The notes: generated from the letters alone by a model not told the origin. DNA of 64,000 nt from Mallotus nudiflorus (GCA_947683625.1 CANTUR010000906.1:930001-994000); one strand, 5' to 3'. Shown: positions 49,129 to 61,608, numbered from the stretch's first letter. Translations and numbers: made by a program.

Positions 49129-52100
49129 TGTCACGACCCAAACAGGGGCCATGACCGGCGCTAGGGAACGGGAATTCTTTCGAATCCGGAACCCGTAGCA
49201 AGCCTAAAAATAAAATAAACATGCAATAATAATAACAACAGCTCTTAATGCAGCAAAAATAAAATCATAAATATCAAAATGATAATCTCCCATGAGATTT
49301 AAATCAAATCCATATCTCATATATATAAATCTTTTAATACAAATCTAGTTCAAATTCTTAAAATACATAATTCACACAAATATAATACACAAAACCCATA
49401 ATTAATTTAAAACTATTGCAGTGTCTAGATTATAAAAATAAAACTCAAGACTCAGATAAGCAGTTTACACAAAGAAGCCGGGGCAGAAGAAATCCGGCGT
49501 ACAGGCCTGCTACTAAGGTCAGAAGAAGATGACTCTCTTGAAAAATAGTCAACGGAGGGGAGTCAGACCTCACTGAGTGAATTACTATAATATATATACA
49601 TGCATACTAAATGCCAATGCACACAGTCAAAAGTATATATATAATATGTATATATATACAAGCAAATACACATGGATGCAATAAAATCATTTTATATATA
49701 TTTATTGAAAATCACTGTTTATGAAGGATCAAATAGAACCCTATAATATCGCAACCTCAAACAGTGTTAGACAACACTCTAGCCATACAGGCTCACTTAT
49801 TCCAATATATTCACTTATTCCATTTGGACAGTAGACTGGCCCTGAGACACTAAGTCAATCGAGCTCCAGCAGTCTGACTGTCAGTGTTATTGGCCCCGAG
49901 ACACTTGGTCAACCGAGCTCCAGCAATCACACCTCCAAACCATATCTCACACACCAAATAATCATATCTAATCAATATCCATAAATGGTTAGTAATATAG
50001 CCTAGATGCTATAAGCGTACTGGTACGTACTCGGTCCTAGTGCTGCCCACTAGGTAGCATGTTCTATTGATATCCTTCATTTAAAATATAAAGCATACAT
50101 TCACAAAAAAATAATGCATGAAATTAAATAAAATAACATTATAAACCATATATATACTGGAAATATACCAAAAGTAAACTAGGTATATTTCGAGTATATA
50201 TACTTCAAACAAGTCTAATATAATAGCAAAATAAACTAAAAATATATTCCAAAAACATTTTAAACATAAAATGGTTAATAAAGCATGCATATAATTTAAT
50301 ATATACCAAAAATAAACCAAAAAAAAACTAAAAATAAACTTAGGTACTAACCAAATTATTTATGCATATTTAATCAAAATAAAACATATATTTCTAAAAT
50401 CATGCATCCTAAAGCACATATATATATAATAGTAACTCACACTTAGTGCGCTCCTCGAGATGGGTTCGACGGGCCTGATCCACTAGCCCTCGGTCTTGGT
50501 GTAACTAAACAAACAATAAATAACAGACATCAGAATAAACCTAATAGAAAATCCTAGAAACTCAATCTAGAATATTGGACACAGAAACAGAATTAGGGTT
50601 TGACCAGACATCACGTTTTACGAGAATTCTATCAAAAATTCGGCAGAACCTCCCTTGTAAAATAGACATCTCTCTACTCAAAGAGTAGATCCGGCCCTAC
50701 AAAGAAACACACTTTGAAAAATAGGCACAACAACTCATCTACAAACCCTCGGTCGGACTCCAAATTACAGTCTACCGATCGGGGTCCACAATTCACAGAG
50801 TAATTGTAAAAATACAAAAAATGCCCTTATATCACAGAAATACATTTAATAAGTAGAAATTACATAATTAACCTTAAAATACAGTAAAAACCGATAAAAC
50901 TCATTTTATTAGCAAAATCGTATATTATATATATAATTGAAATAATTTACGAAAAATAGTTTTAATTAATTAAAAATACTAAATAATTTATAGAAATCAT
51001 TTTTATACCTTAAATATTTATTAAAACCAATTAAATCACATTTTTAGCCAATTTTGTGTAAAATTACCAAAATACCCCTATATATATAAATATACTAAAA
51101 TTACTTCAAAAATTCACCAAAAATAGTATAATTATCCAAAAATTAATTTTCTCAACATATTTATCATTAATATCAATAATTAAACTCAATTAACTAATTA
51201 ATTTTAATTAAAAACACAATTAACCTAATTTTCCAAAATTACATAAACCTAAATAAATTCAAAATAAATACATAGAAATTCATAAAAATTCCAAATAAAT
51301 TTCTATAATTCATTTCAACACCTATAATTATCATAAAACACAATTTCATAATTTATTTAATTAATTTCCGAAAATTAGAAAATAATATTAAAATACTCAA
51401 AAATACCCAAAAATCAAAATAATTTCCAAAAATTCACATATGTAGATTAAGCTAAGGGGAACAACATTTGTGAAGGAATTTTTCATGAATCAATCAAATT
51501 GAAGTTCAAAAAAATCAAGAACCCTAATAGGCCGAAATTGAAAAATCAAAACCTAAGCAAATCAAGACCATTTTAAGTGAAACAAAGCTTGAAATCACAC
51601 TCACCGGAGCTCAAGGAGAAGAAAGAGGCCGGCGGTGTCAAAAACGGTGGTCGGAAACGTCGTGAGCGACGTTAGCTCCCACTTTCAGCTTTTCGGCCAA
51701 AAATGGCTTCCAGACGCCGGAAACAGCTGCAGCAGGCGGCGGGGAAGGCTGAGGAAGGAGGTGGCACGTCGGACGGCACACCAACGGCAAGGAAATGGGA
51801 CGGCAGTGGCCGAATTTGATTGGGGAAGGTGATCGGGGTGGCAATTTCGTAAATAAACCAAACTTTATAATTTTATTAATATATATATATAATTTATACT
51901 ATATATTAAAATAATATAAAATTACACACATTAAATATACACCACACACATATAATTTAATATTTTAATAATTTAATACACCTAAAAATAATTAAATAAT
52001 ATTAAAATAAATTAATAAATAATAAAATATTAGGGTAGTTAATTAAACCCTAGTTAAATAAATAAATACACATATATACATTATTTAGTACTTTCAAAAT

Positions 52101-52348
52101 ATATATGAGTTCATTCAAGTCCGTAAATCTAACTAAAATAATTAATGGTAAATTGTTTATGTGAAAATTTCCCCGAAAATGCAAGTCCCAGGAAAATTTT
52201 ACGTAAAGCACTTTAAATAATACACAATAATTAAAATAGGTTTTAAATACATATCAACTCATAAAAATATCATAATATATATACAAAAATTATTAACACT
52301 GCATATCCCGATGCAGTATTAAAATATTTAAAAACACGGGATATTACA
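49129..52348 (-). mobile_element. Solo LTR F (C family) in gag of element D
   Basis: TGTCACGACC to GATATTACA, 3220 bp, flanked by AAGCT on both sides (49124-49128 and 52349-52353), a perfect target duplication. Collinear with both LTRs of C but clearly more diverged from them than they are from each other. No internal sequence, so a recombination product. Hairpin modules on - at 49515-49571 and 50614-50690. Confidence 0.96.
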
Positions 52349-52353
52349 AAGCT

Positions 52354-53330
52354 GGAGGAATCTATTAGGCATTTGGAACTAACTAAGCAGAAACCTAATG
52401 AATCATTCTTTGATTTTCTCACTAGATTCATGAATAAGGCAAGATTAATGAATAAAAAGTTAGCTAAAAAGGATCAAGTTAGGATGATTATCCATAATTT
52501 ATCGCTTAATTTGGTTGAAAGGTTGCAAAATGATGAACCCTAAGACTTTTATGGACCTTTGTGACGATGGTTTGCAAGTTGAGCTCTAGAACCATTGGAG
52601 TAAGAAACTACCTAACTAGGGGCACATAGTAAGGAAGCACTAGCTAGGTTATGGAAGTGCATGCTATTCAACAACCAAGGAGATTCTCCAATTTTAACTA
52701 ACCCCTATTAAAAGTCCTAGACCGCATAATACAAAAAGGCTTGCTTCGACCTTTAACCATTTCAAAACTGTTAAACCCAAATATCTTAGGATATGACCCA
52801 AACAGTTATTATAAATTCCACCAAGTTATTGGCCATTCTACAAACACGTGTACCTACCTTAAACATAAAATCCAAAACCTTATAGACTCTAGAAAAATCA
52901 TAAACCTTGAAAACCCAAGCGCTAGAAATAATCCTTTCCCAAACTACTAAAATGTTCCACCCCCAACTACTATGATGATCAACTTAGGAGTAAATGAGGA
53001 AGAAGTGCTAAACTCCTTTGAGAACATGAACCTTGAAACTAATGAGAAATCTTCTAATTCCCCTAAAGATATGGAAAGAGTAGAAGATTTTTTAGGATAA
53101 CCCTCAGGAAAGTTTGACTACAAGGTGTTTTACACTAAACCACCTTCTTTTGATATACCCTTTGAGTCGGTTGTACCTATAAGATAGGGTGATGAGTTTG
53201 ATGATGAGAAGCTACTAGATAAAAAAGAAAAATGCATAGTTGAGGTATGAAAAGATGAAGTGATGGAGACAAATAATGAGAAGATGCAAAAATAGCCACT
53301 ATGTCAATCACTTGAAAAACAGCCACTTTG
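52354..53330 (+). pseudogene. Element D gag, 3' part with zinc knuckle
   Basis: LEESIRHLELTKQKPNESF and FLTRFMNKARLMNKK continue the gag domain. YYKFHQVIGHSTNTCTYLKH near 52800 is a Tat/Ogre-type knuckle (normally C-x2-H-x4-GH-x4-C) with the first cysteine replaced by tyrosine, followed by KIQNLIDSRKI. Downstream a decayed acidic segment (DMERVEDFLG, FYTKPPSFDIPFESV) ends near 53330. Stops are frequent. Confidence 0.78.
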
Positions 53331-56300
53331 AGACTTAGCATCCTTAGCATTTAGAATAGAAAATAAATTTTCTTATTGCCTTCTTTAAATAACATTTTAG
53401 TTTCTTTAGCACTTGTTTTGTTTTAGTGATTGATGATATCAATTATGATTATGCTTACTTATGTAACGTGTATCCTGATGGTATTGTGCATTATGATATC
53501 CATTGCATTTGCATATTTAATATAAAAATTCAATTCAATTAGATTCATTCAACATAGGCATAAATGAAAATTCAAAGAACATTCGTATATCATATGATTT
53601 AACTTCTAAACATAGGAAATTTGAAGGAAAAATAAAAAGAATGATAAAAAAAGAAAGTGAGAAGAGAGGAGAAGAAAAGAAGAAATCAGAAAAGGACAAT
53701 TAAGTAAAAATGAGAGAAAAATAATTAGTGAGAAAATCTAAAAGGACTAATTGATGATAGAAATTATGTCATGCGATGTAATGAATGTTTTCATTTTTGC
53801 CCTAAAAAATGAGTATAATTGAATTTGAATTTTTTTAAATATCACATATTTGTCTTTATCATACTACATAATTTGCATGGAAAGATAATACATAATGAAA
53901 GCTAAAATCAGAGCTATGAGATCACTATTTTGATTATGTTTTCTCTTTTTGCTACCCCTTTATGATTTTATTTATAAGTCTAGTGTCCTTTTGTACATAA
54001 ACAATTTAGGTGGCTCAGTAACTTGCATTGCAACTCTTGTGGTATCAACATTAAGCCTTATATTCTGCTCAAGAATCCTTTAAAGCTATAGATTTTTCAT
54101 CTTGCTTAGAAAATCTTGCCTTAAAGGATAGCCTTTGAAATCAGTAATAATAGTGATGATGGATTGGGGATGACCATATTGATAATGGAGATATGATATA
54201 AAAAAGAAGGTTGAAGATGTAACCAAAATAAGAGAACAAGGTGATTACATAAGTTAATGATTACATGTTTCAACTTCTAATAGGAACAAGTCTAGTTGAG
54301 CATCAAGAACTCTCTTCAGTCAGTTCAGTTCAGTTCACTCACTCCTCTTCATCTTCAATGCATGAGATTATAACTAATGAGGTTAGTAAGACAAAGGGTT
54401 AATAGGAGTAATGAATAAATTGAGTTCCTTGTATGCCTGGAAAAGACTACCAGAATAAAGTTAATGAATTCAAAATGAAACTGGCTGGCAAAATATAGCT
54501 ATGGGGGAAAATTTTAGAATAGTAAGTTTGCATTCAAAGAACGAAGATGGAACACTAAAATATAAGAGCTAGTATAAGATATCTCAGGATAGAAAGAAGT
54601 AAACTATAAGCATACATATACATTAGTTATCATACAACAAAAATAGTAGCAAAAAGAAAAGTTCAACAGTGCATTGGTCAGTCATAGGCTCTAGTGTTAA
54701 GCCATGAACCCCACTTGCTAGCTTGGTCATCTATTTGAGAAATTGTATTAGAAGCTCTAACATAAGAAGTACTAACAACAAAGCGTTCAAAGCTCAAATA
54801 TACAAAATGTAGAGAAAACACCTTATTCTTACACTCTAAGATCAATAATATAGCTTTATTCCAAATAGAAGACCTATTAGGATCATGCATGTCATACATA
54901 ATATGCATACACTTGTATATATTTATTATGAAGTACTTGCTTTGTAAAATAAAAGTCTTTGAACCTAGGTAAGATTGTGCAAATACTCTACTACTAACAT
55001 TAAAAATTAGTGTTGTAAAAGTGTAGAAAAGTAGTTAGAATGTTCACATGTGAAGCATCTGAAGGAAAAAGGGTAACGCTATTAAGGTGAACCTAATGGT
55101 CAATGGGACTCTAGATCGCAGGAGCCTAATAAATGATAGGCCCATCCAATAAGGAGATATCATTAACAGTGGTACTTGTAAAAGCTTTATCTTGGCAACC
55201 TCAAAAGGCTAGATTGGATGTTCATATTCATCATGCTCAACATCTATCCCTATGGCTTTATCTAGAGCATCATTTTGAATCACTTGGAGCCTTAATAAGA
55301 GGAAAATCAATCTACTCCCATAAACTAGGAAAGCAAAAGATAGTCTTGAATGCACCTTTTATGCCTACAAGAAAGCTTAAAAGAGGATGAAACATCAAAT
55401 CCCTAGAGAGATTCTCTCAACTCTTGGCTAGTAAGAGTAGAACTCCATAACATTGAAACCAGTACAAGGTGTAAAATATGGTGATGAGAAGGTCTAATAT
55501 GCCAGTGACATATGTACTCTACTCTTAAAAAGGAAGAATGCACTCCAAAATTAAGATAAATGCACTCTGAAAAATTATTTAATAATGAAAATAAGATCTT
55601 TAACTCCTAAACCTTTTTTATAGAAAATGTTAGGAAGAGGAGCAAGGCCCTTTACCGTAGCATCAACATGAATGACACAGAAAGACAAGCTTAGTCCTCT
55701 GTAAAAACCCTAATGGTGGAGTATCATTAACTATGTTATTAGAGACATCATCATCACAATAAAAAGGGAAGAGTTTAAAAGAATAGCGTTGCATTTTAAT
55801 AAATTTTCTATACCTATAAATAAATTGGACTAACTTATGGTATTTTGTGTAGGAAAAATAAAAAATGAAGAAAGGGAAAAGAACTAATACATTAATGAGA
55901 ATAGACAAGATAGCAAATGCTAAACACTCAAGAAAATAATCAAGGGAAGTAACAAAACCCTATTTCCTTAGATTATGTAATAAAGTACAATCGCAATAAT
56001 AAAATCCACAAATTGAAAGGAAATTCATCCACTTCATGAGATCATGTGCAAAAAGCCTATCTCATGACCTTTGATCATAATGGTTTTCTTTTATTAGCCT
56101 TGTAGAATTCAGATGATCAGTTAACAACATTATGTTGAGAGTTTATAAACTCTAATCAATCTAATGCTTGTTTTGCACCCAAATGAGGGGAAGAATATGC
56201 AAAAACAAAATCTATGGACTTGCAGTATAAATTGCTTGAATTTTAAAGTATTATTTTAGTGTTTTGAATAATAAAAGTGCATATAATCTACTTCAATGCT

Positions 56301-57100
56301 TAGAAATGAGTATGAGTACAAAATCCCTTGACATTGTCCATGCTAAGTAATATGAGAAAGGTGGGGGAATACTAATAGGAGAATGAAAATAAGAGTAAGC
56401 ATAATTTACTCCAATGCTAAAAAATGAGTAAGAGTATCAATGTCAAACTTGTGGCAGTATCCATGCTGAGTAATATAAGAAAAGCAAGGGAATACTAAAA
56501 GGGGACCATGTCAAAAGTTACTCTATTTATTCCAATGCTTTGTAAGAGTATGAGTATCCAAGACAATAACTTAAAGACTGTTTTGATACTCAAAATTCAA
56601 TTTGTTTATGCTCAATTTCCATGAGTTTTGTTTAGCAAATTCTCGTTGAATTTGGGTATGGAAGTTAGCTCTTTACTTGGTAAATAATATACTCTTAATA
56701 TAAGATGATTAATGATACTTCTGACTTTGGTGAATGGCAAATAAATGATAGTCATGAAAATCAAAATTAGTGAGATTCATTAAGTGCACATTATCTCATG
56801 ATAAAGTGATTAATTTTCTCATAAATTTTCAAAAATATAATGCACTTTTTTATATAATTATCATGCTAAAACTAACTTTAACAAGTATTTAGGAATAACA
56901 AGTCTAGAAGAAGATAAACCCAATATGTGGAATCAGCACTAGCACTATCAAGTTAATTAAAATTAACTGCAACAAAGGTAGTTGATCAAAGCAATCAATG
57001 TAGAAATTTAAAGAAATCAGTACAAATTCTAATCAGTTAGCATAAAAATTCAAGCATTCAAATCAAATAGCCAAAGATAAAAATTGCAAGCAATTATGGA
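53331..57100. other. Unassigned internal region of element D
   Basis: Fills the place where pol should be. I find no reverse transcriptase, RNase H or integrase motif on either strand. Short open frames (for example 55133-55390 on + and 54678-54908 on -) have no recognised domain. A 'cagttcagttcagttcact' micro-repeat lies at about 54320 and A-rich tracts at 53620-53750. It may hold further old insertions. Confidence 0.5.
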
Positions 57101-57114
57101 TTACAGCAGTAAGG

Positions 57115-57385
57115 GCAAGCAATAAAAGGGTTACAATTTGATCAGAATGAATTAGTGAGGAATGAAAGGGTTGCAGTTTGATCAAAATGAATCAGTGAGC
57201 AATGAAAGGCTTACAGCTAAATCACGAGCAGTTATAGGCTGTAGCATCATTAGTGAGCATTGAAATGGTTGCAGCTAATTGCAAGCAACTATGAATTGTA
57301 ACATCATTAGTGAGCAATGAGAGGGTTATAGCTAATCAAGAGCAGTTGTGGACTGCAACATTATAAAAGCTAGCAAGTAATGGAT
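57115..57385 (+). repeat. Imperfect tandem repeats of about 57 bp in element D
   Basis: The phrase 'agtgagcaatgaaagggtt' and variants recurs at 57154, 57194, 57252 and 57309, each time followed by 'gcag(c/t)t..atca..agcag' type sequence. Spacings of 40, 58 and 57 bp. Confidence 0.75.
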
Positions 57386-57659
57386 GAATTGTAGTTGATC
57401 ACTTTCAAAACATAATTCACTAGACACTACATAGTAGTTATAGCACTTCCCTTCGATTACTTTTGCTAAACATTACATAGTAGTTATAGCATATTTTTGC
57501 TAAATGTTCCATGGGAAATATAGCAAAAATTTCAGTCATAATTACTAGACGTTCCATAAGAATTAGAGTACAATATGCTAGAGACTACAAAATAGTTATA
57601 ACACATTATCAAATCACTTTTTGCTAGACATTCCACAGGAATTATAGCACATTTCAAAT

Positions 57660-57860
57660 CTTTTACTAGACATCCCATAAGGAATATAGTGAAAATCACA
57701 GTCACTAGACGTCCCACAAGGAATATAATGAAAATCACAATCATTAGATATCCCACAAGGAATGTAGTGAAAATCACAATCACTAGACATCCCATAAGGA
57801 ATATAGTAAAAAACACAATCACTAGACGTCCCACAGGGAATATAGTGAAAATCTCTCGCT
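57660..57860 (+). repeat. 39-bp tandem repeat array in element D
   Basis: 'actagacgtcccacaaggaa' type units start at 57665, 57704, 57743, 57782 and 57821, exactly 39 bp apart. The unit is a multiple of three and is open on the minus strand, where it encodes a repeating 13-residue pattern (SDCDFHYIPCGTS). A minus-strand frame at 57614-57907 runs through the array. Confidence 0.95.
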
Positions 57861-57894
57861 AAACATCCCATATAGAATATAGCAAAGTACACTG

Positions 57895-58440
57895 AACGCA
57901 ATGTCAATCGTTATTCACTGAATATAAGGATAGAATCACTGTTATATGTTCCATTGAAACTATAGCATGTTTTTAAAATACATTGAACACAATGTCAATT
58001 GTTATTCACTGAACATAATGATAACATCATTGCTATATGCTCCATCAGAATTATAGCCTATTTTCAAAATGCACTAAACGTAGTGTCAACTGTTATTCAT
58101 TGAACATAGTGATAGCATCACCGCTATATATTCCACTGGAACTATAGTATGTTTTCAAAATGCACTTATCACAATGTCAACTGTTATTCACTGAACACAG
58201 TGATAACATCACCACTATATGTTCTATTAGAACTATAGCCTATTTTAAAAATACACTGAATGCAGTGTCAATTGTTATTTACTGAACACAGTGATAACGT
58301 CATTGCTATATGTTCCACTAAATTTATAGTTTGTATCCAAAATGCACTGAACAGAGTGTCAATTGCTATTCGCTGAACAAAGTGATAGCATCATAGCTAG
58401 AAATTCCATAGGAATTCTATTGTTCCTTAAATCAGATTCA
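57895..58440 (+). repeat. 91-bp tandem repeat array in element D
   Basis: 'tgtcaattgttattcactga' type units at 57904, 57994, 58085, 58177, 58268 and 58359 (spacing 90-92 bp), each also containing 'gctatatgttccac' and 'actatag..t.t'. About six copies, roughly 80-90% alike by eye. The 'cattgaacacaatgtcaatt' part is itself nearly palindromic. Confidence 0.95.
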
Positions 58441-58550
58441 ACATTGCATAGTGTTATGCATAATCATGGCACACAATTAAGTGTTTTAACTTTTTGCTTT
58501 GAAATTATATGCTTACTCGCTTTGCAGTAATTTATCAAGCAAATAGCAAT

Positions 58551-58564
58551 AAAGTGGGGGCAAT
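58551..58564 (+). promoter_or_regulatory. Polypurine tract of element D
   Basis: aaagtgggggcaat immediately before the 3' LTR start TGTAAGCACT. The same gggggcaat end is attached to the Tat-type LTR at 16301-18527 in the copia element. Confidence 0.85.
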
Positions 58565-60665
58565 TGTAAGCACTCAATTTTAGGATGCATTAATGCATAG
58601 ATGTGATGAGAGCTCCTATGATGAAAATTTGATCGAAATTGATCTCTAGATATTGATTTTGGATTTTTTAGCACTAAAATTTTGAGTTTTAAAGACTAAA
58701 TTGTAACTTTTTTGGGTTTAATTTCAAAATTGAATTTCCTTCAGGGGCCTTTTAGTAATTAAAAGTTAAAAAAGGTTGATCGATTTTACAGAAAATCAAT
58801 CAAAATTCTGTAATTTCGATAAAAAATATAGAATTCCGATCGATGGTATTTTTATGTTATTTTTGAAAAATATGTTTATTTAATTTTTGATTGGTTAAAA
58901 AATAATATAAATGAATATAACTAAATAAATGTAATTATCCTATTAAACCGGGTTTTTTCCATGTATTTTTAGATAGGCTTTGTTTTGATTATCAAAAAAT
59001 TTTAAGATAAAAATTATCAATAGATAAATGATTTATAAGGAGCTAAGACTCCTGGACAAAAAAAATTTTTGGGGATTGAAGATGCTACAGAAGAAAGGAG
59101 GAAAAAAAAAGGAAGGAAATGTTGCTGGAAAAGAAAAAAAAAGTGAAAAAAGAAACTACTAAGGTTTTTTTTAAGAAACTACTAAGGTTTTTTTTAAGAA
59201 AAAAGCTTTCAAATTAAAAGAGAGATACATTCTTGAGTTCTATAAACACAATATGTCCAATGATATCCAAAATCAATTAAGAAGTCAATTTTCAATGAAA
59301 CTGCACAATATCATATCATTTTTTCTCTTTCTTCTATTTTATTCTTTTTTTTTTATTTTGATTTCATTTTATTATTTGACTATCTACTAATTCTTTTATT
59401 CTATTTTGCATTTTTTTTTATGATTTTGATTATGATGGGCATAACCAAAACCATGTGGTGAATACGTGAGAAAAATCTATGAAGATCCATAAGATGCCAT
59501 GGATTCAAATCTGTAGCTATTTTAAGTAGATTTTAGGTTTTTAATATGTTTTATTTTTTTATGTTCTTTTTTATTATTTATTTGGTTTATTTGGGCATGT
59601 AATTAATTAGTTTTAATTTATATACGTATGAATTGTAATAGTCTTAGTAGTGGAAATAGTGAAACTTTTTATTTTTCTGCACTTAAAATTGACTAAAAAT
59701 TAGGTTCAATTTGTTAAAACCCTAATAAATGATTAATTTAGGTTGCATGTAATTAAAATTAGGGTTAGAAATCACTAAATATATGTTTTTGATTATTTGC
59801 TTTATTTTATTATTTGGTCTTGTTTGTCTATTTTTATGTAGTTTGGGCCCAAGCCCATGTTTAGGTTCTAACTCACTAATTAATAGGCTTTTAAAATTAG
59901 ATTTAGATTCAATTAACTTTAAAATCAATTTAGGCCCATTATGTCAATTTAGACTTAGGCCCACTTTTTAGCTATTAAAATTAGTTTAGACATAGCCCAA
60001 TCCATTAAAGCATTTTTTCCCTTTTTCTTTAAAATAAATAGATTTAGGGTCATTTCATTTAAATTAAAATTAATTAGAACTAGCCCTATTAAATCAAACC
60101 CAATCCAATTCATTTTCATAAAATTAGTAGATTTAGAATCACTTTAAATAATTAAAATAAATAGAAAGAAGTTTAATAATTTAATTAAAATGTAGGCCCA
60201 CCTTTAGTTTTCCATTTCACTTGTAAATAAAAATATAGACTTAGCTAACCTAATTAAAATTAATATAGTTTAGACTAATTTAGGGACGTCTCGTTATATG
60301 AATGCAGTTTTTATATGTCATTTCATGACTAGTTGTCTTGGGTTAGATGAATGATAATTAGGGTTTAAAATGAAATTGCATGTAATTAAAGAATAAGGTA
60401 AAAATTCATAAACTAATTCTAAATAAACACAAGACTAAAAGAAGTTGGTATTCCGTATCTAGAATCTCCTGATTATATTGCTAACTTTCTTTTAGAGAAT
60501 CAAGTTATTACCACCTTTTATTTATCCCAGTTATTACCCTAGGTGGTGACTCCTCATCTCCACACTATGTCTTTATGATATAGTAATGTGTTCTTTAAAT
60601 CCCTGAGATCAAACAATGGCATGGTTGCTAAAATCTTGGATGCACGCTAAATCCTACTGTCTATA
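58565..60665 (+). repeat. 3' LTR of element D
   Basis: TGTAAGCACT to CTGTCTATA, 2101 bp, collinear with the 5' LTR apart from the differences described there. The last base pair is TA instead of CA, and the right flank shows no 5-bp duplication. Confidence 0.88.
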
Positions 60666-61139
60666 TGTACATGTTTTCATTATTTTTTTATAGAGGTTTG
60701 GTATTTACCTCTCGATTTTGGCATAAGTTATAAGAAGTGATGGGTACTAGGCTTCATTTCAGTACTGGTTTTCATCCTTAGATAGATGGTCAGTCTAAGA
60801 GAATGATTCAAATACTTGAAGATATGTTGAGAATTTGTGTAATGGATCTTGGAGGCAGTTGGGATGATCATTTGTCATTGGTAGAGTTTGCTTATAATAA
60901 CAGCTACCATAGCAGTATTGAGATGACATGATATGAAGCTTTGTATGGATGGAAGTGTATATCTCCTCTATGTTAGAATGAAGTTGGAGAAAGAGAGATA
61001 ACTATATTGGAAATTATCCAGGACGTGTTTGAGAAGGTCATTTTGATCAAAAGGAGATTGGAAGCAATAGCTAACAGATAGAAGAGTTATGTAGACCCGA
61101 AGTGTAAGGATGTGGAATTTTAAGTTGGAGATTATGTAT
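60666..61139 (+). pseudogene. Element A integrase, 3' part
   Basis: Begins by repeating about 60 bp already present before 44144 (atagaggtttggtatttacc), then continues the integrase: GTRLHFSTGFHP, then DGQSKRMIQ with the catalytic Glu position changed to Lys, MDLGGSWDDHLSLVEFAYNN and SYHSSIEM. Several stops and a frameshift. Confidence 0.88.
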
Positions 61140-61141
61140 TC

Positions 61142-61546
61142 TTGAAGGTGTCACCAATAAAGGGTGTTATGAGATTTGGCAAGAAGGAAGAGGTGGCACC
61201 AAGATACATAGGACCTTTTGAGATTTTGGAGAGAGTTGGCATGGTTACATATCTGTTGGCTTTGCCTTTGAATTTTTACCAGGGGGATCCAATGTTCCAT
61301 GTTTCGAAGCTCAAGAAGTATATTTCGGATCCTTCATACGTTTTACAACCCCAGAGTGTGGAAGTGAATAAAGATTTGACGTACAATGAAGAAATAGTGG
61401 CCATTGTTGAATATAAAGTTCGACAATTGTGTTCTAAGCATATTCCAATGATCAAAGTCTTGTGGAGGAGCAATAATGTGGAAAAGCACACATGTGAGAC
61501 TGAGGTAGAGATGTGGGTGGCATATCCTTATCTTTTTCACCAGTGA
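61142..61546 (+). pseudogene. Element A integrase C-terminus and chromodomain
   Basis: Open stretch of 134 codons with KGVMRFGKKEEVAPRYIGPF, LALPLNFYQGDPMFHVSKL and the chromodomain-like NEEIVAIVEYKVRQLCSKH, VKHTCETEVEM-type end (VEKHTCETE). It aligns with 32596-33020 of element C on -. The tryptophan expected before ETE is Cys here, one more sign of decay. Confidence 0.9.
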
Positions 61547-61594
61547 AACCTTGTATTTTCTTTTCAATTGTTAAAATTCGAGGACGAATTTTTG

Positions 61595-61608
61595 TAAGGG
61601 GGGAAGAT
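61595..61608 (+). promoter_or_regulatory. Polypurine tract of element A
   Basis: taaggggggaagat directly before the LTR start TGTTATAACC, equivalent to the tract of element C. Confidence 0.9.

Larger units (their letters stand above)
44144..60665 (+). mobile_element. Element D: Tat-like Ty3/gypsy relative with gag only (non-autonomous)
   Basis: Direct LTRs at 44144-47395 and 58565-60665, a primer-binding site candidate at 47397, a polypurine tract (aaagtgggggcaat) before the 3' LTR, and a gag region with a Tat/Ogre-style knuckle, but no protease, reverse transcriptase or integrase anywhere between. The right half is repeats and unassigned sequence. This is the form described for gag-only or large-derivative elements (TR-GAG/LARD). 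The insertion lacks a normal 5-bp target duplication: about 60 bp of the integrase of A occurs on both sides. Confidence 0.83.

Noticed and set aside
54678..54908. Minus-strand frame considered as a LINE RNase H fragment
   Set aside because: Only a vague resemblance; no catalytic Asp/Glu pattern could be placed and neighbouring sequence shows no reverse transcriptase.
57895..58440. 91-bp repeats considered as a centromeric satellite
   Set aside because: Only about six units confined within element D; nothing shows a long array.
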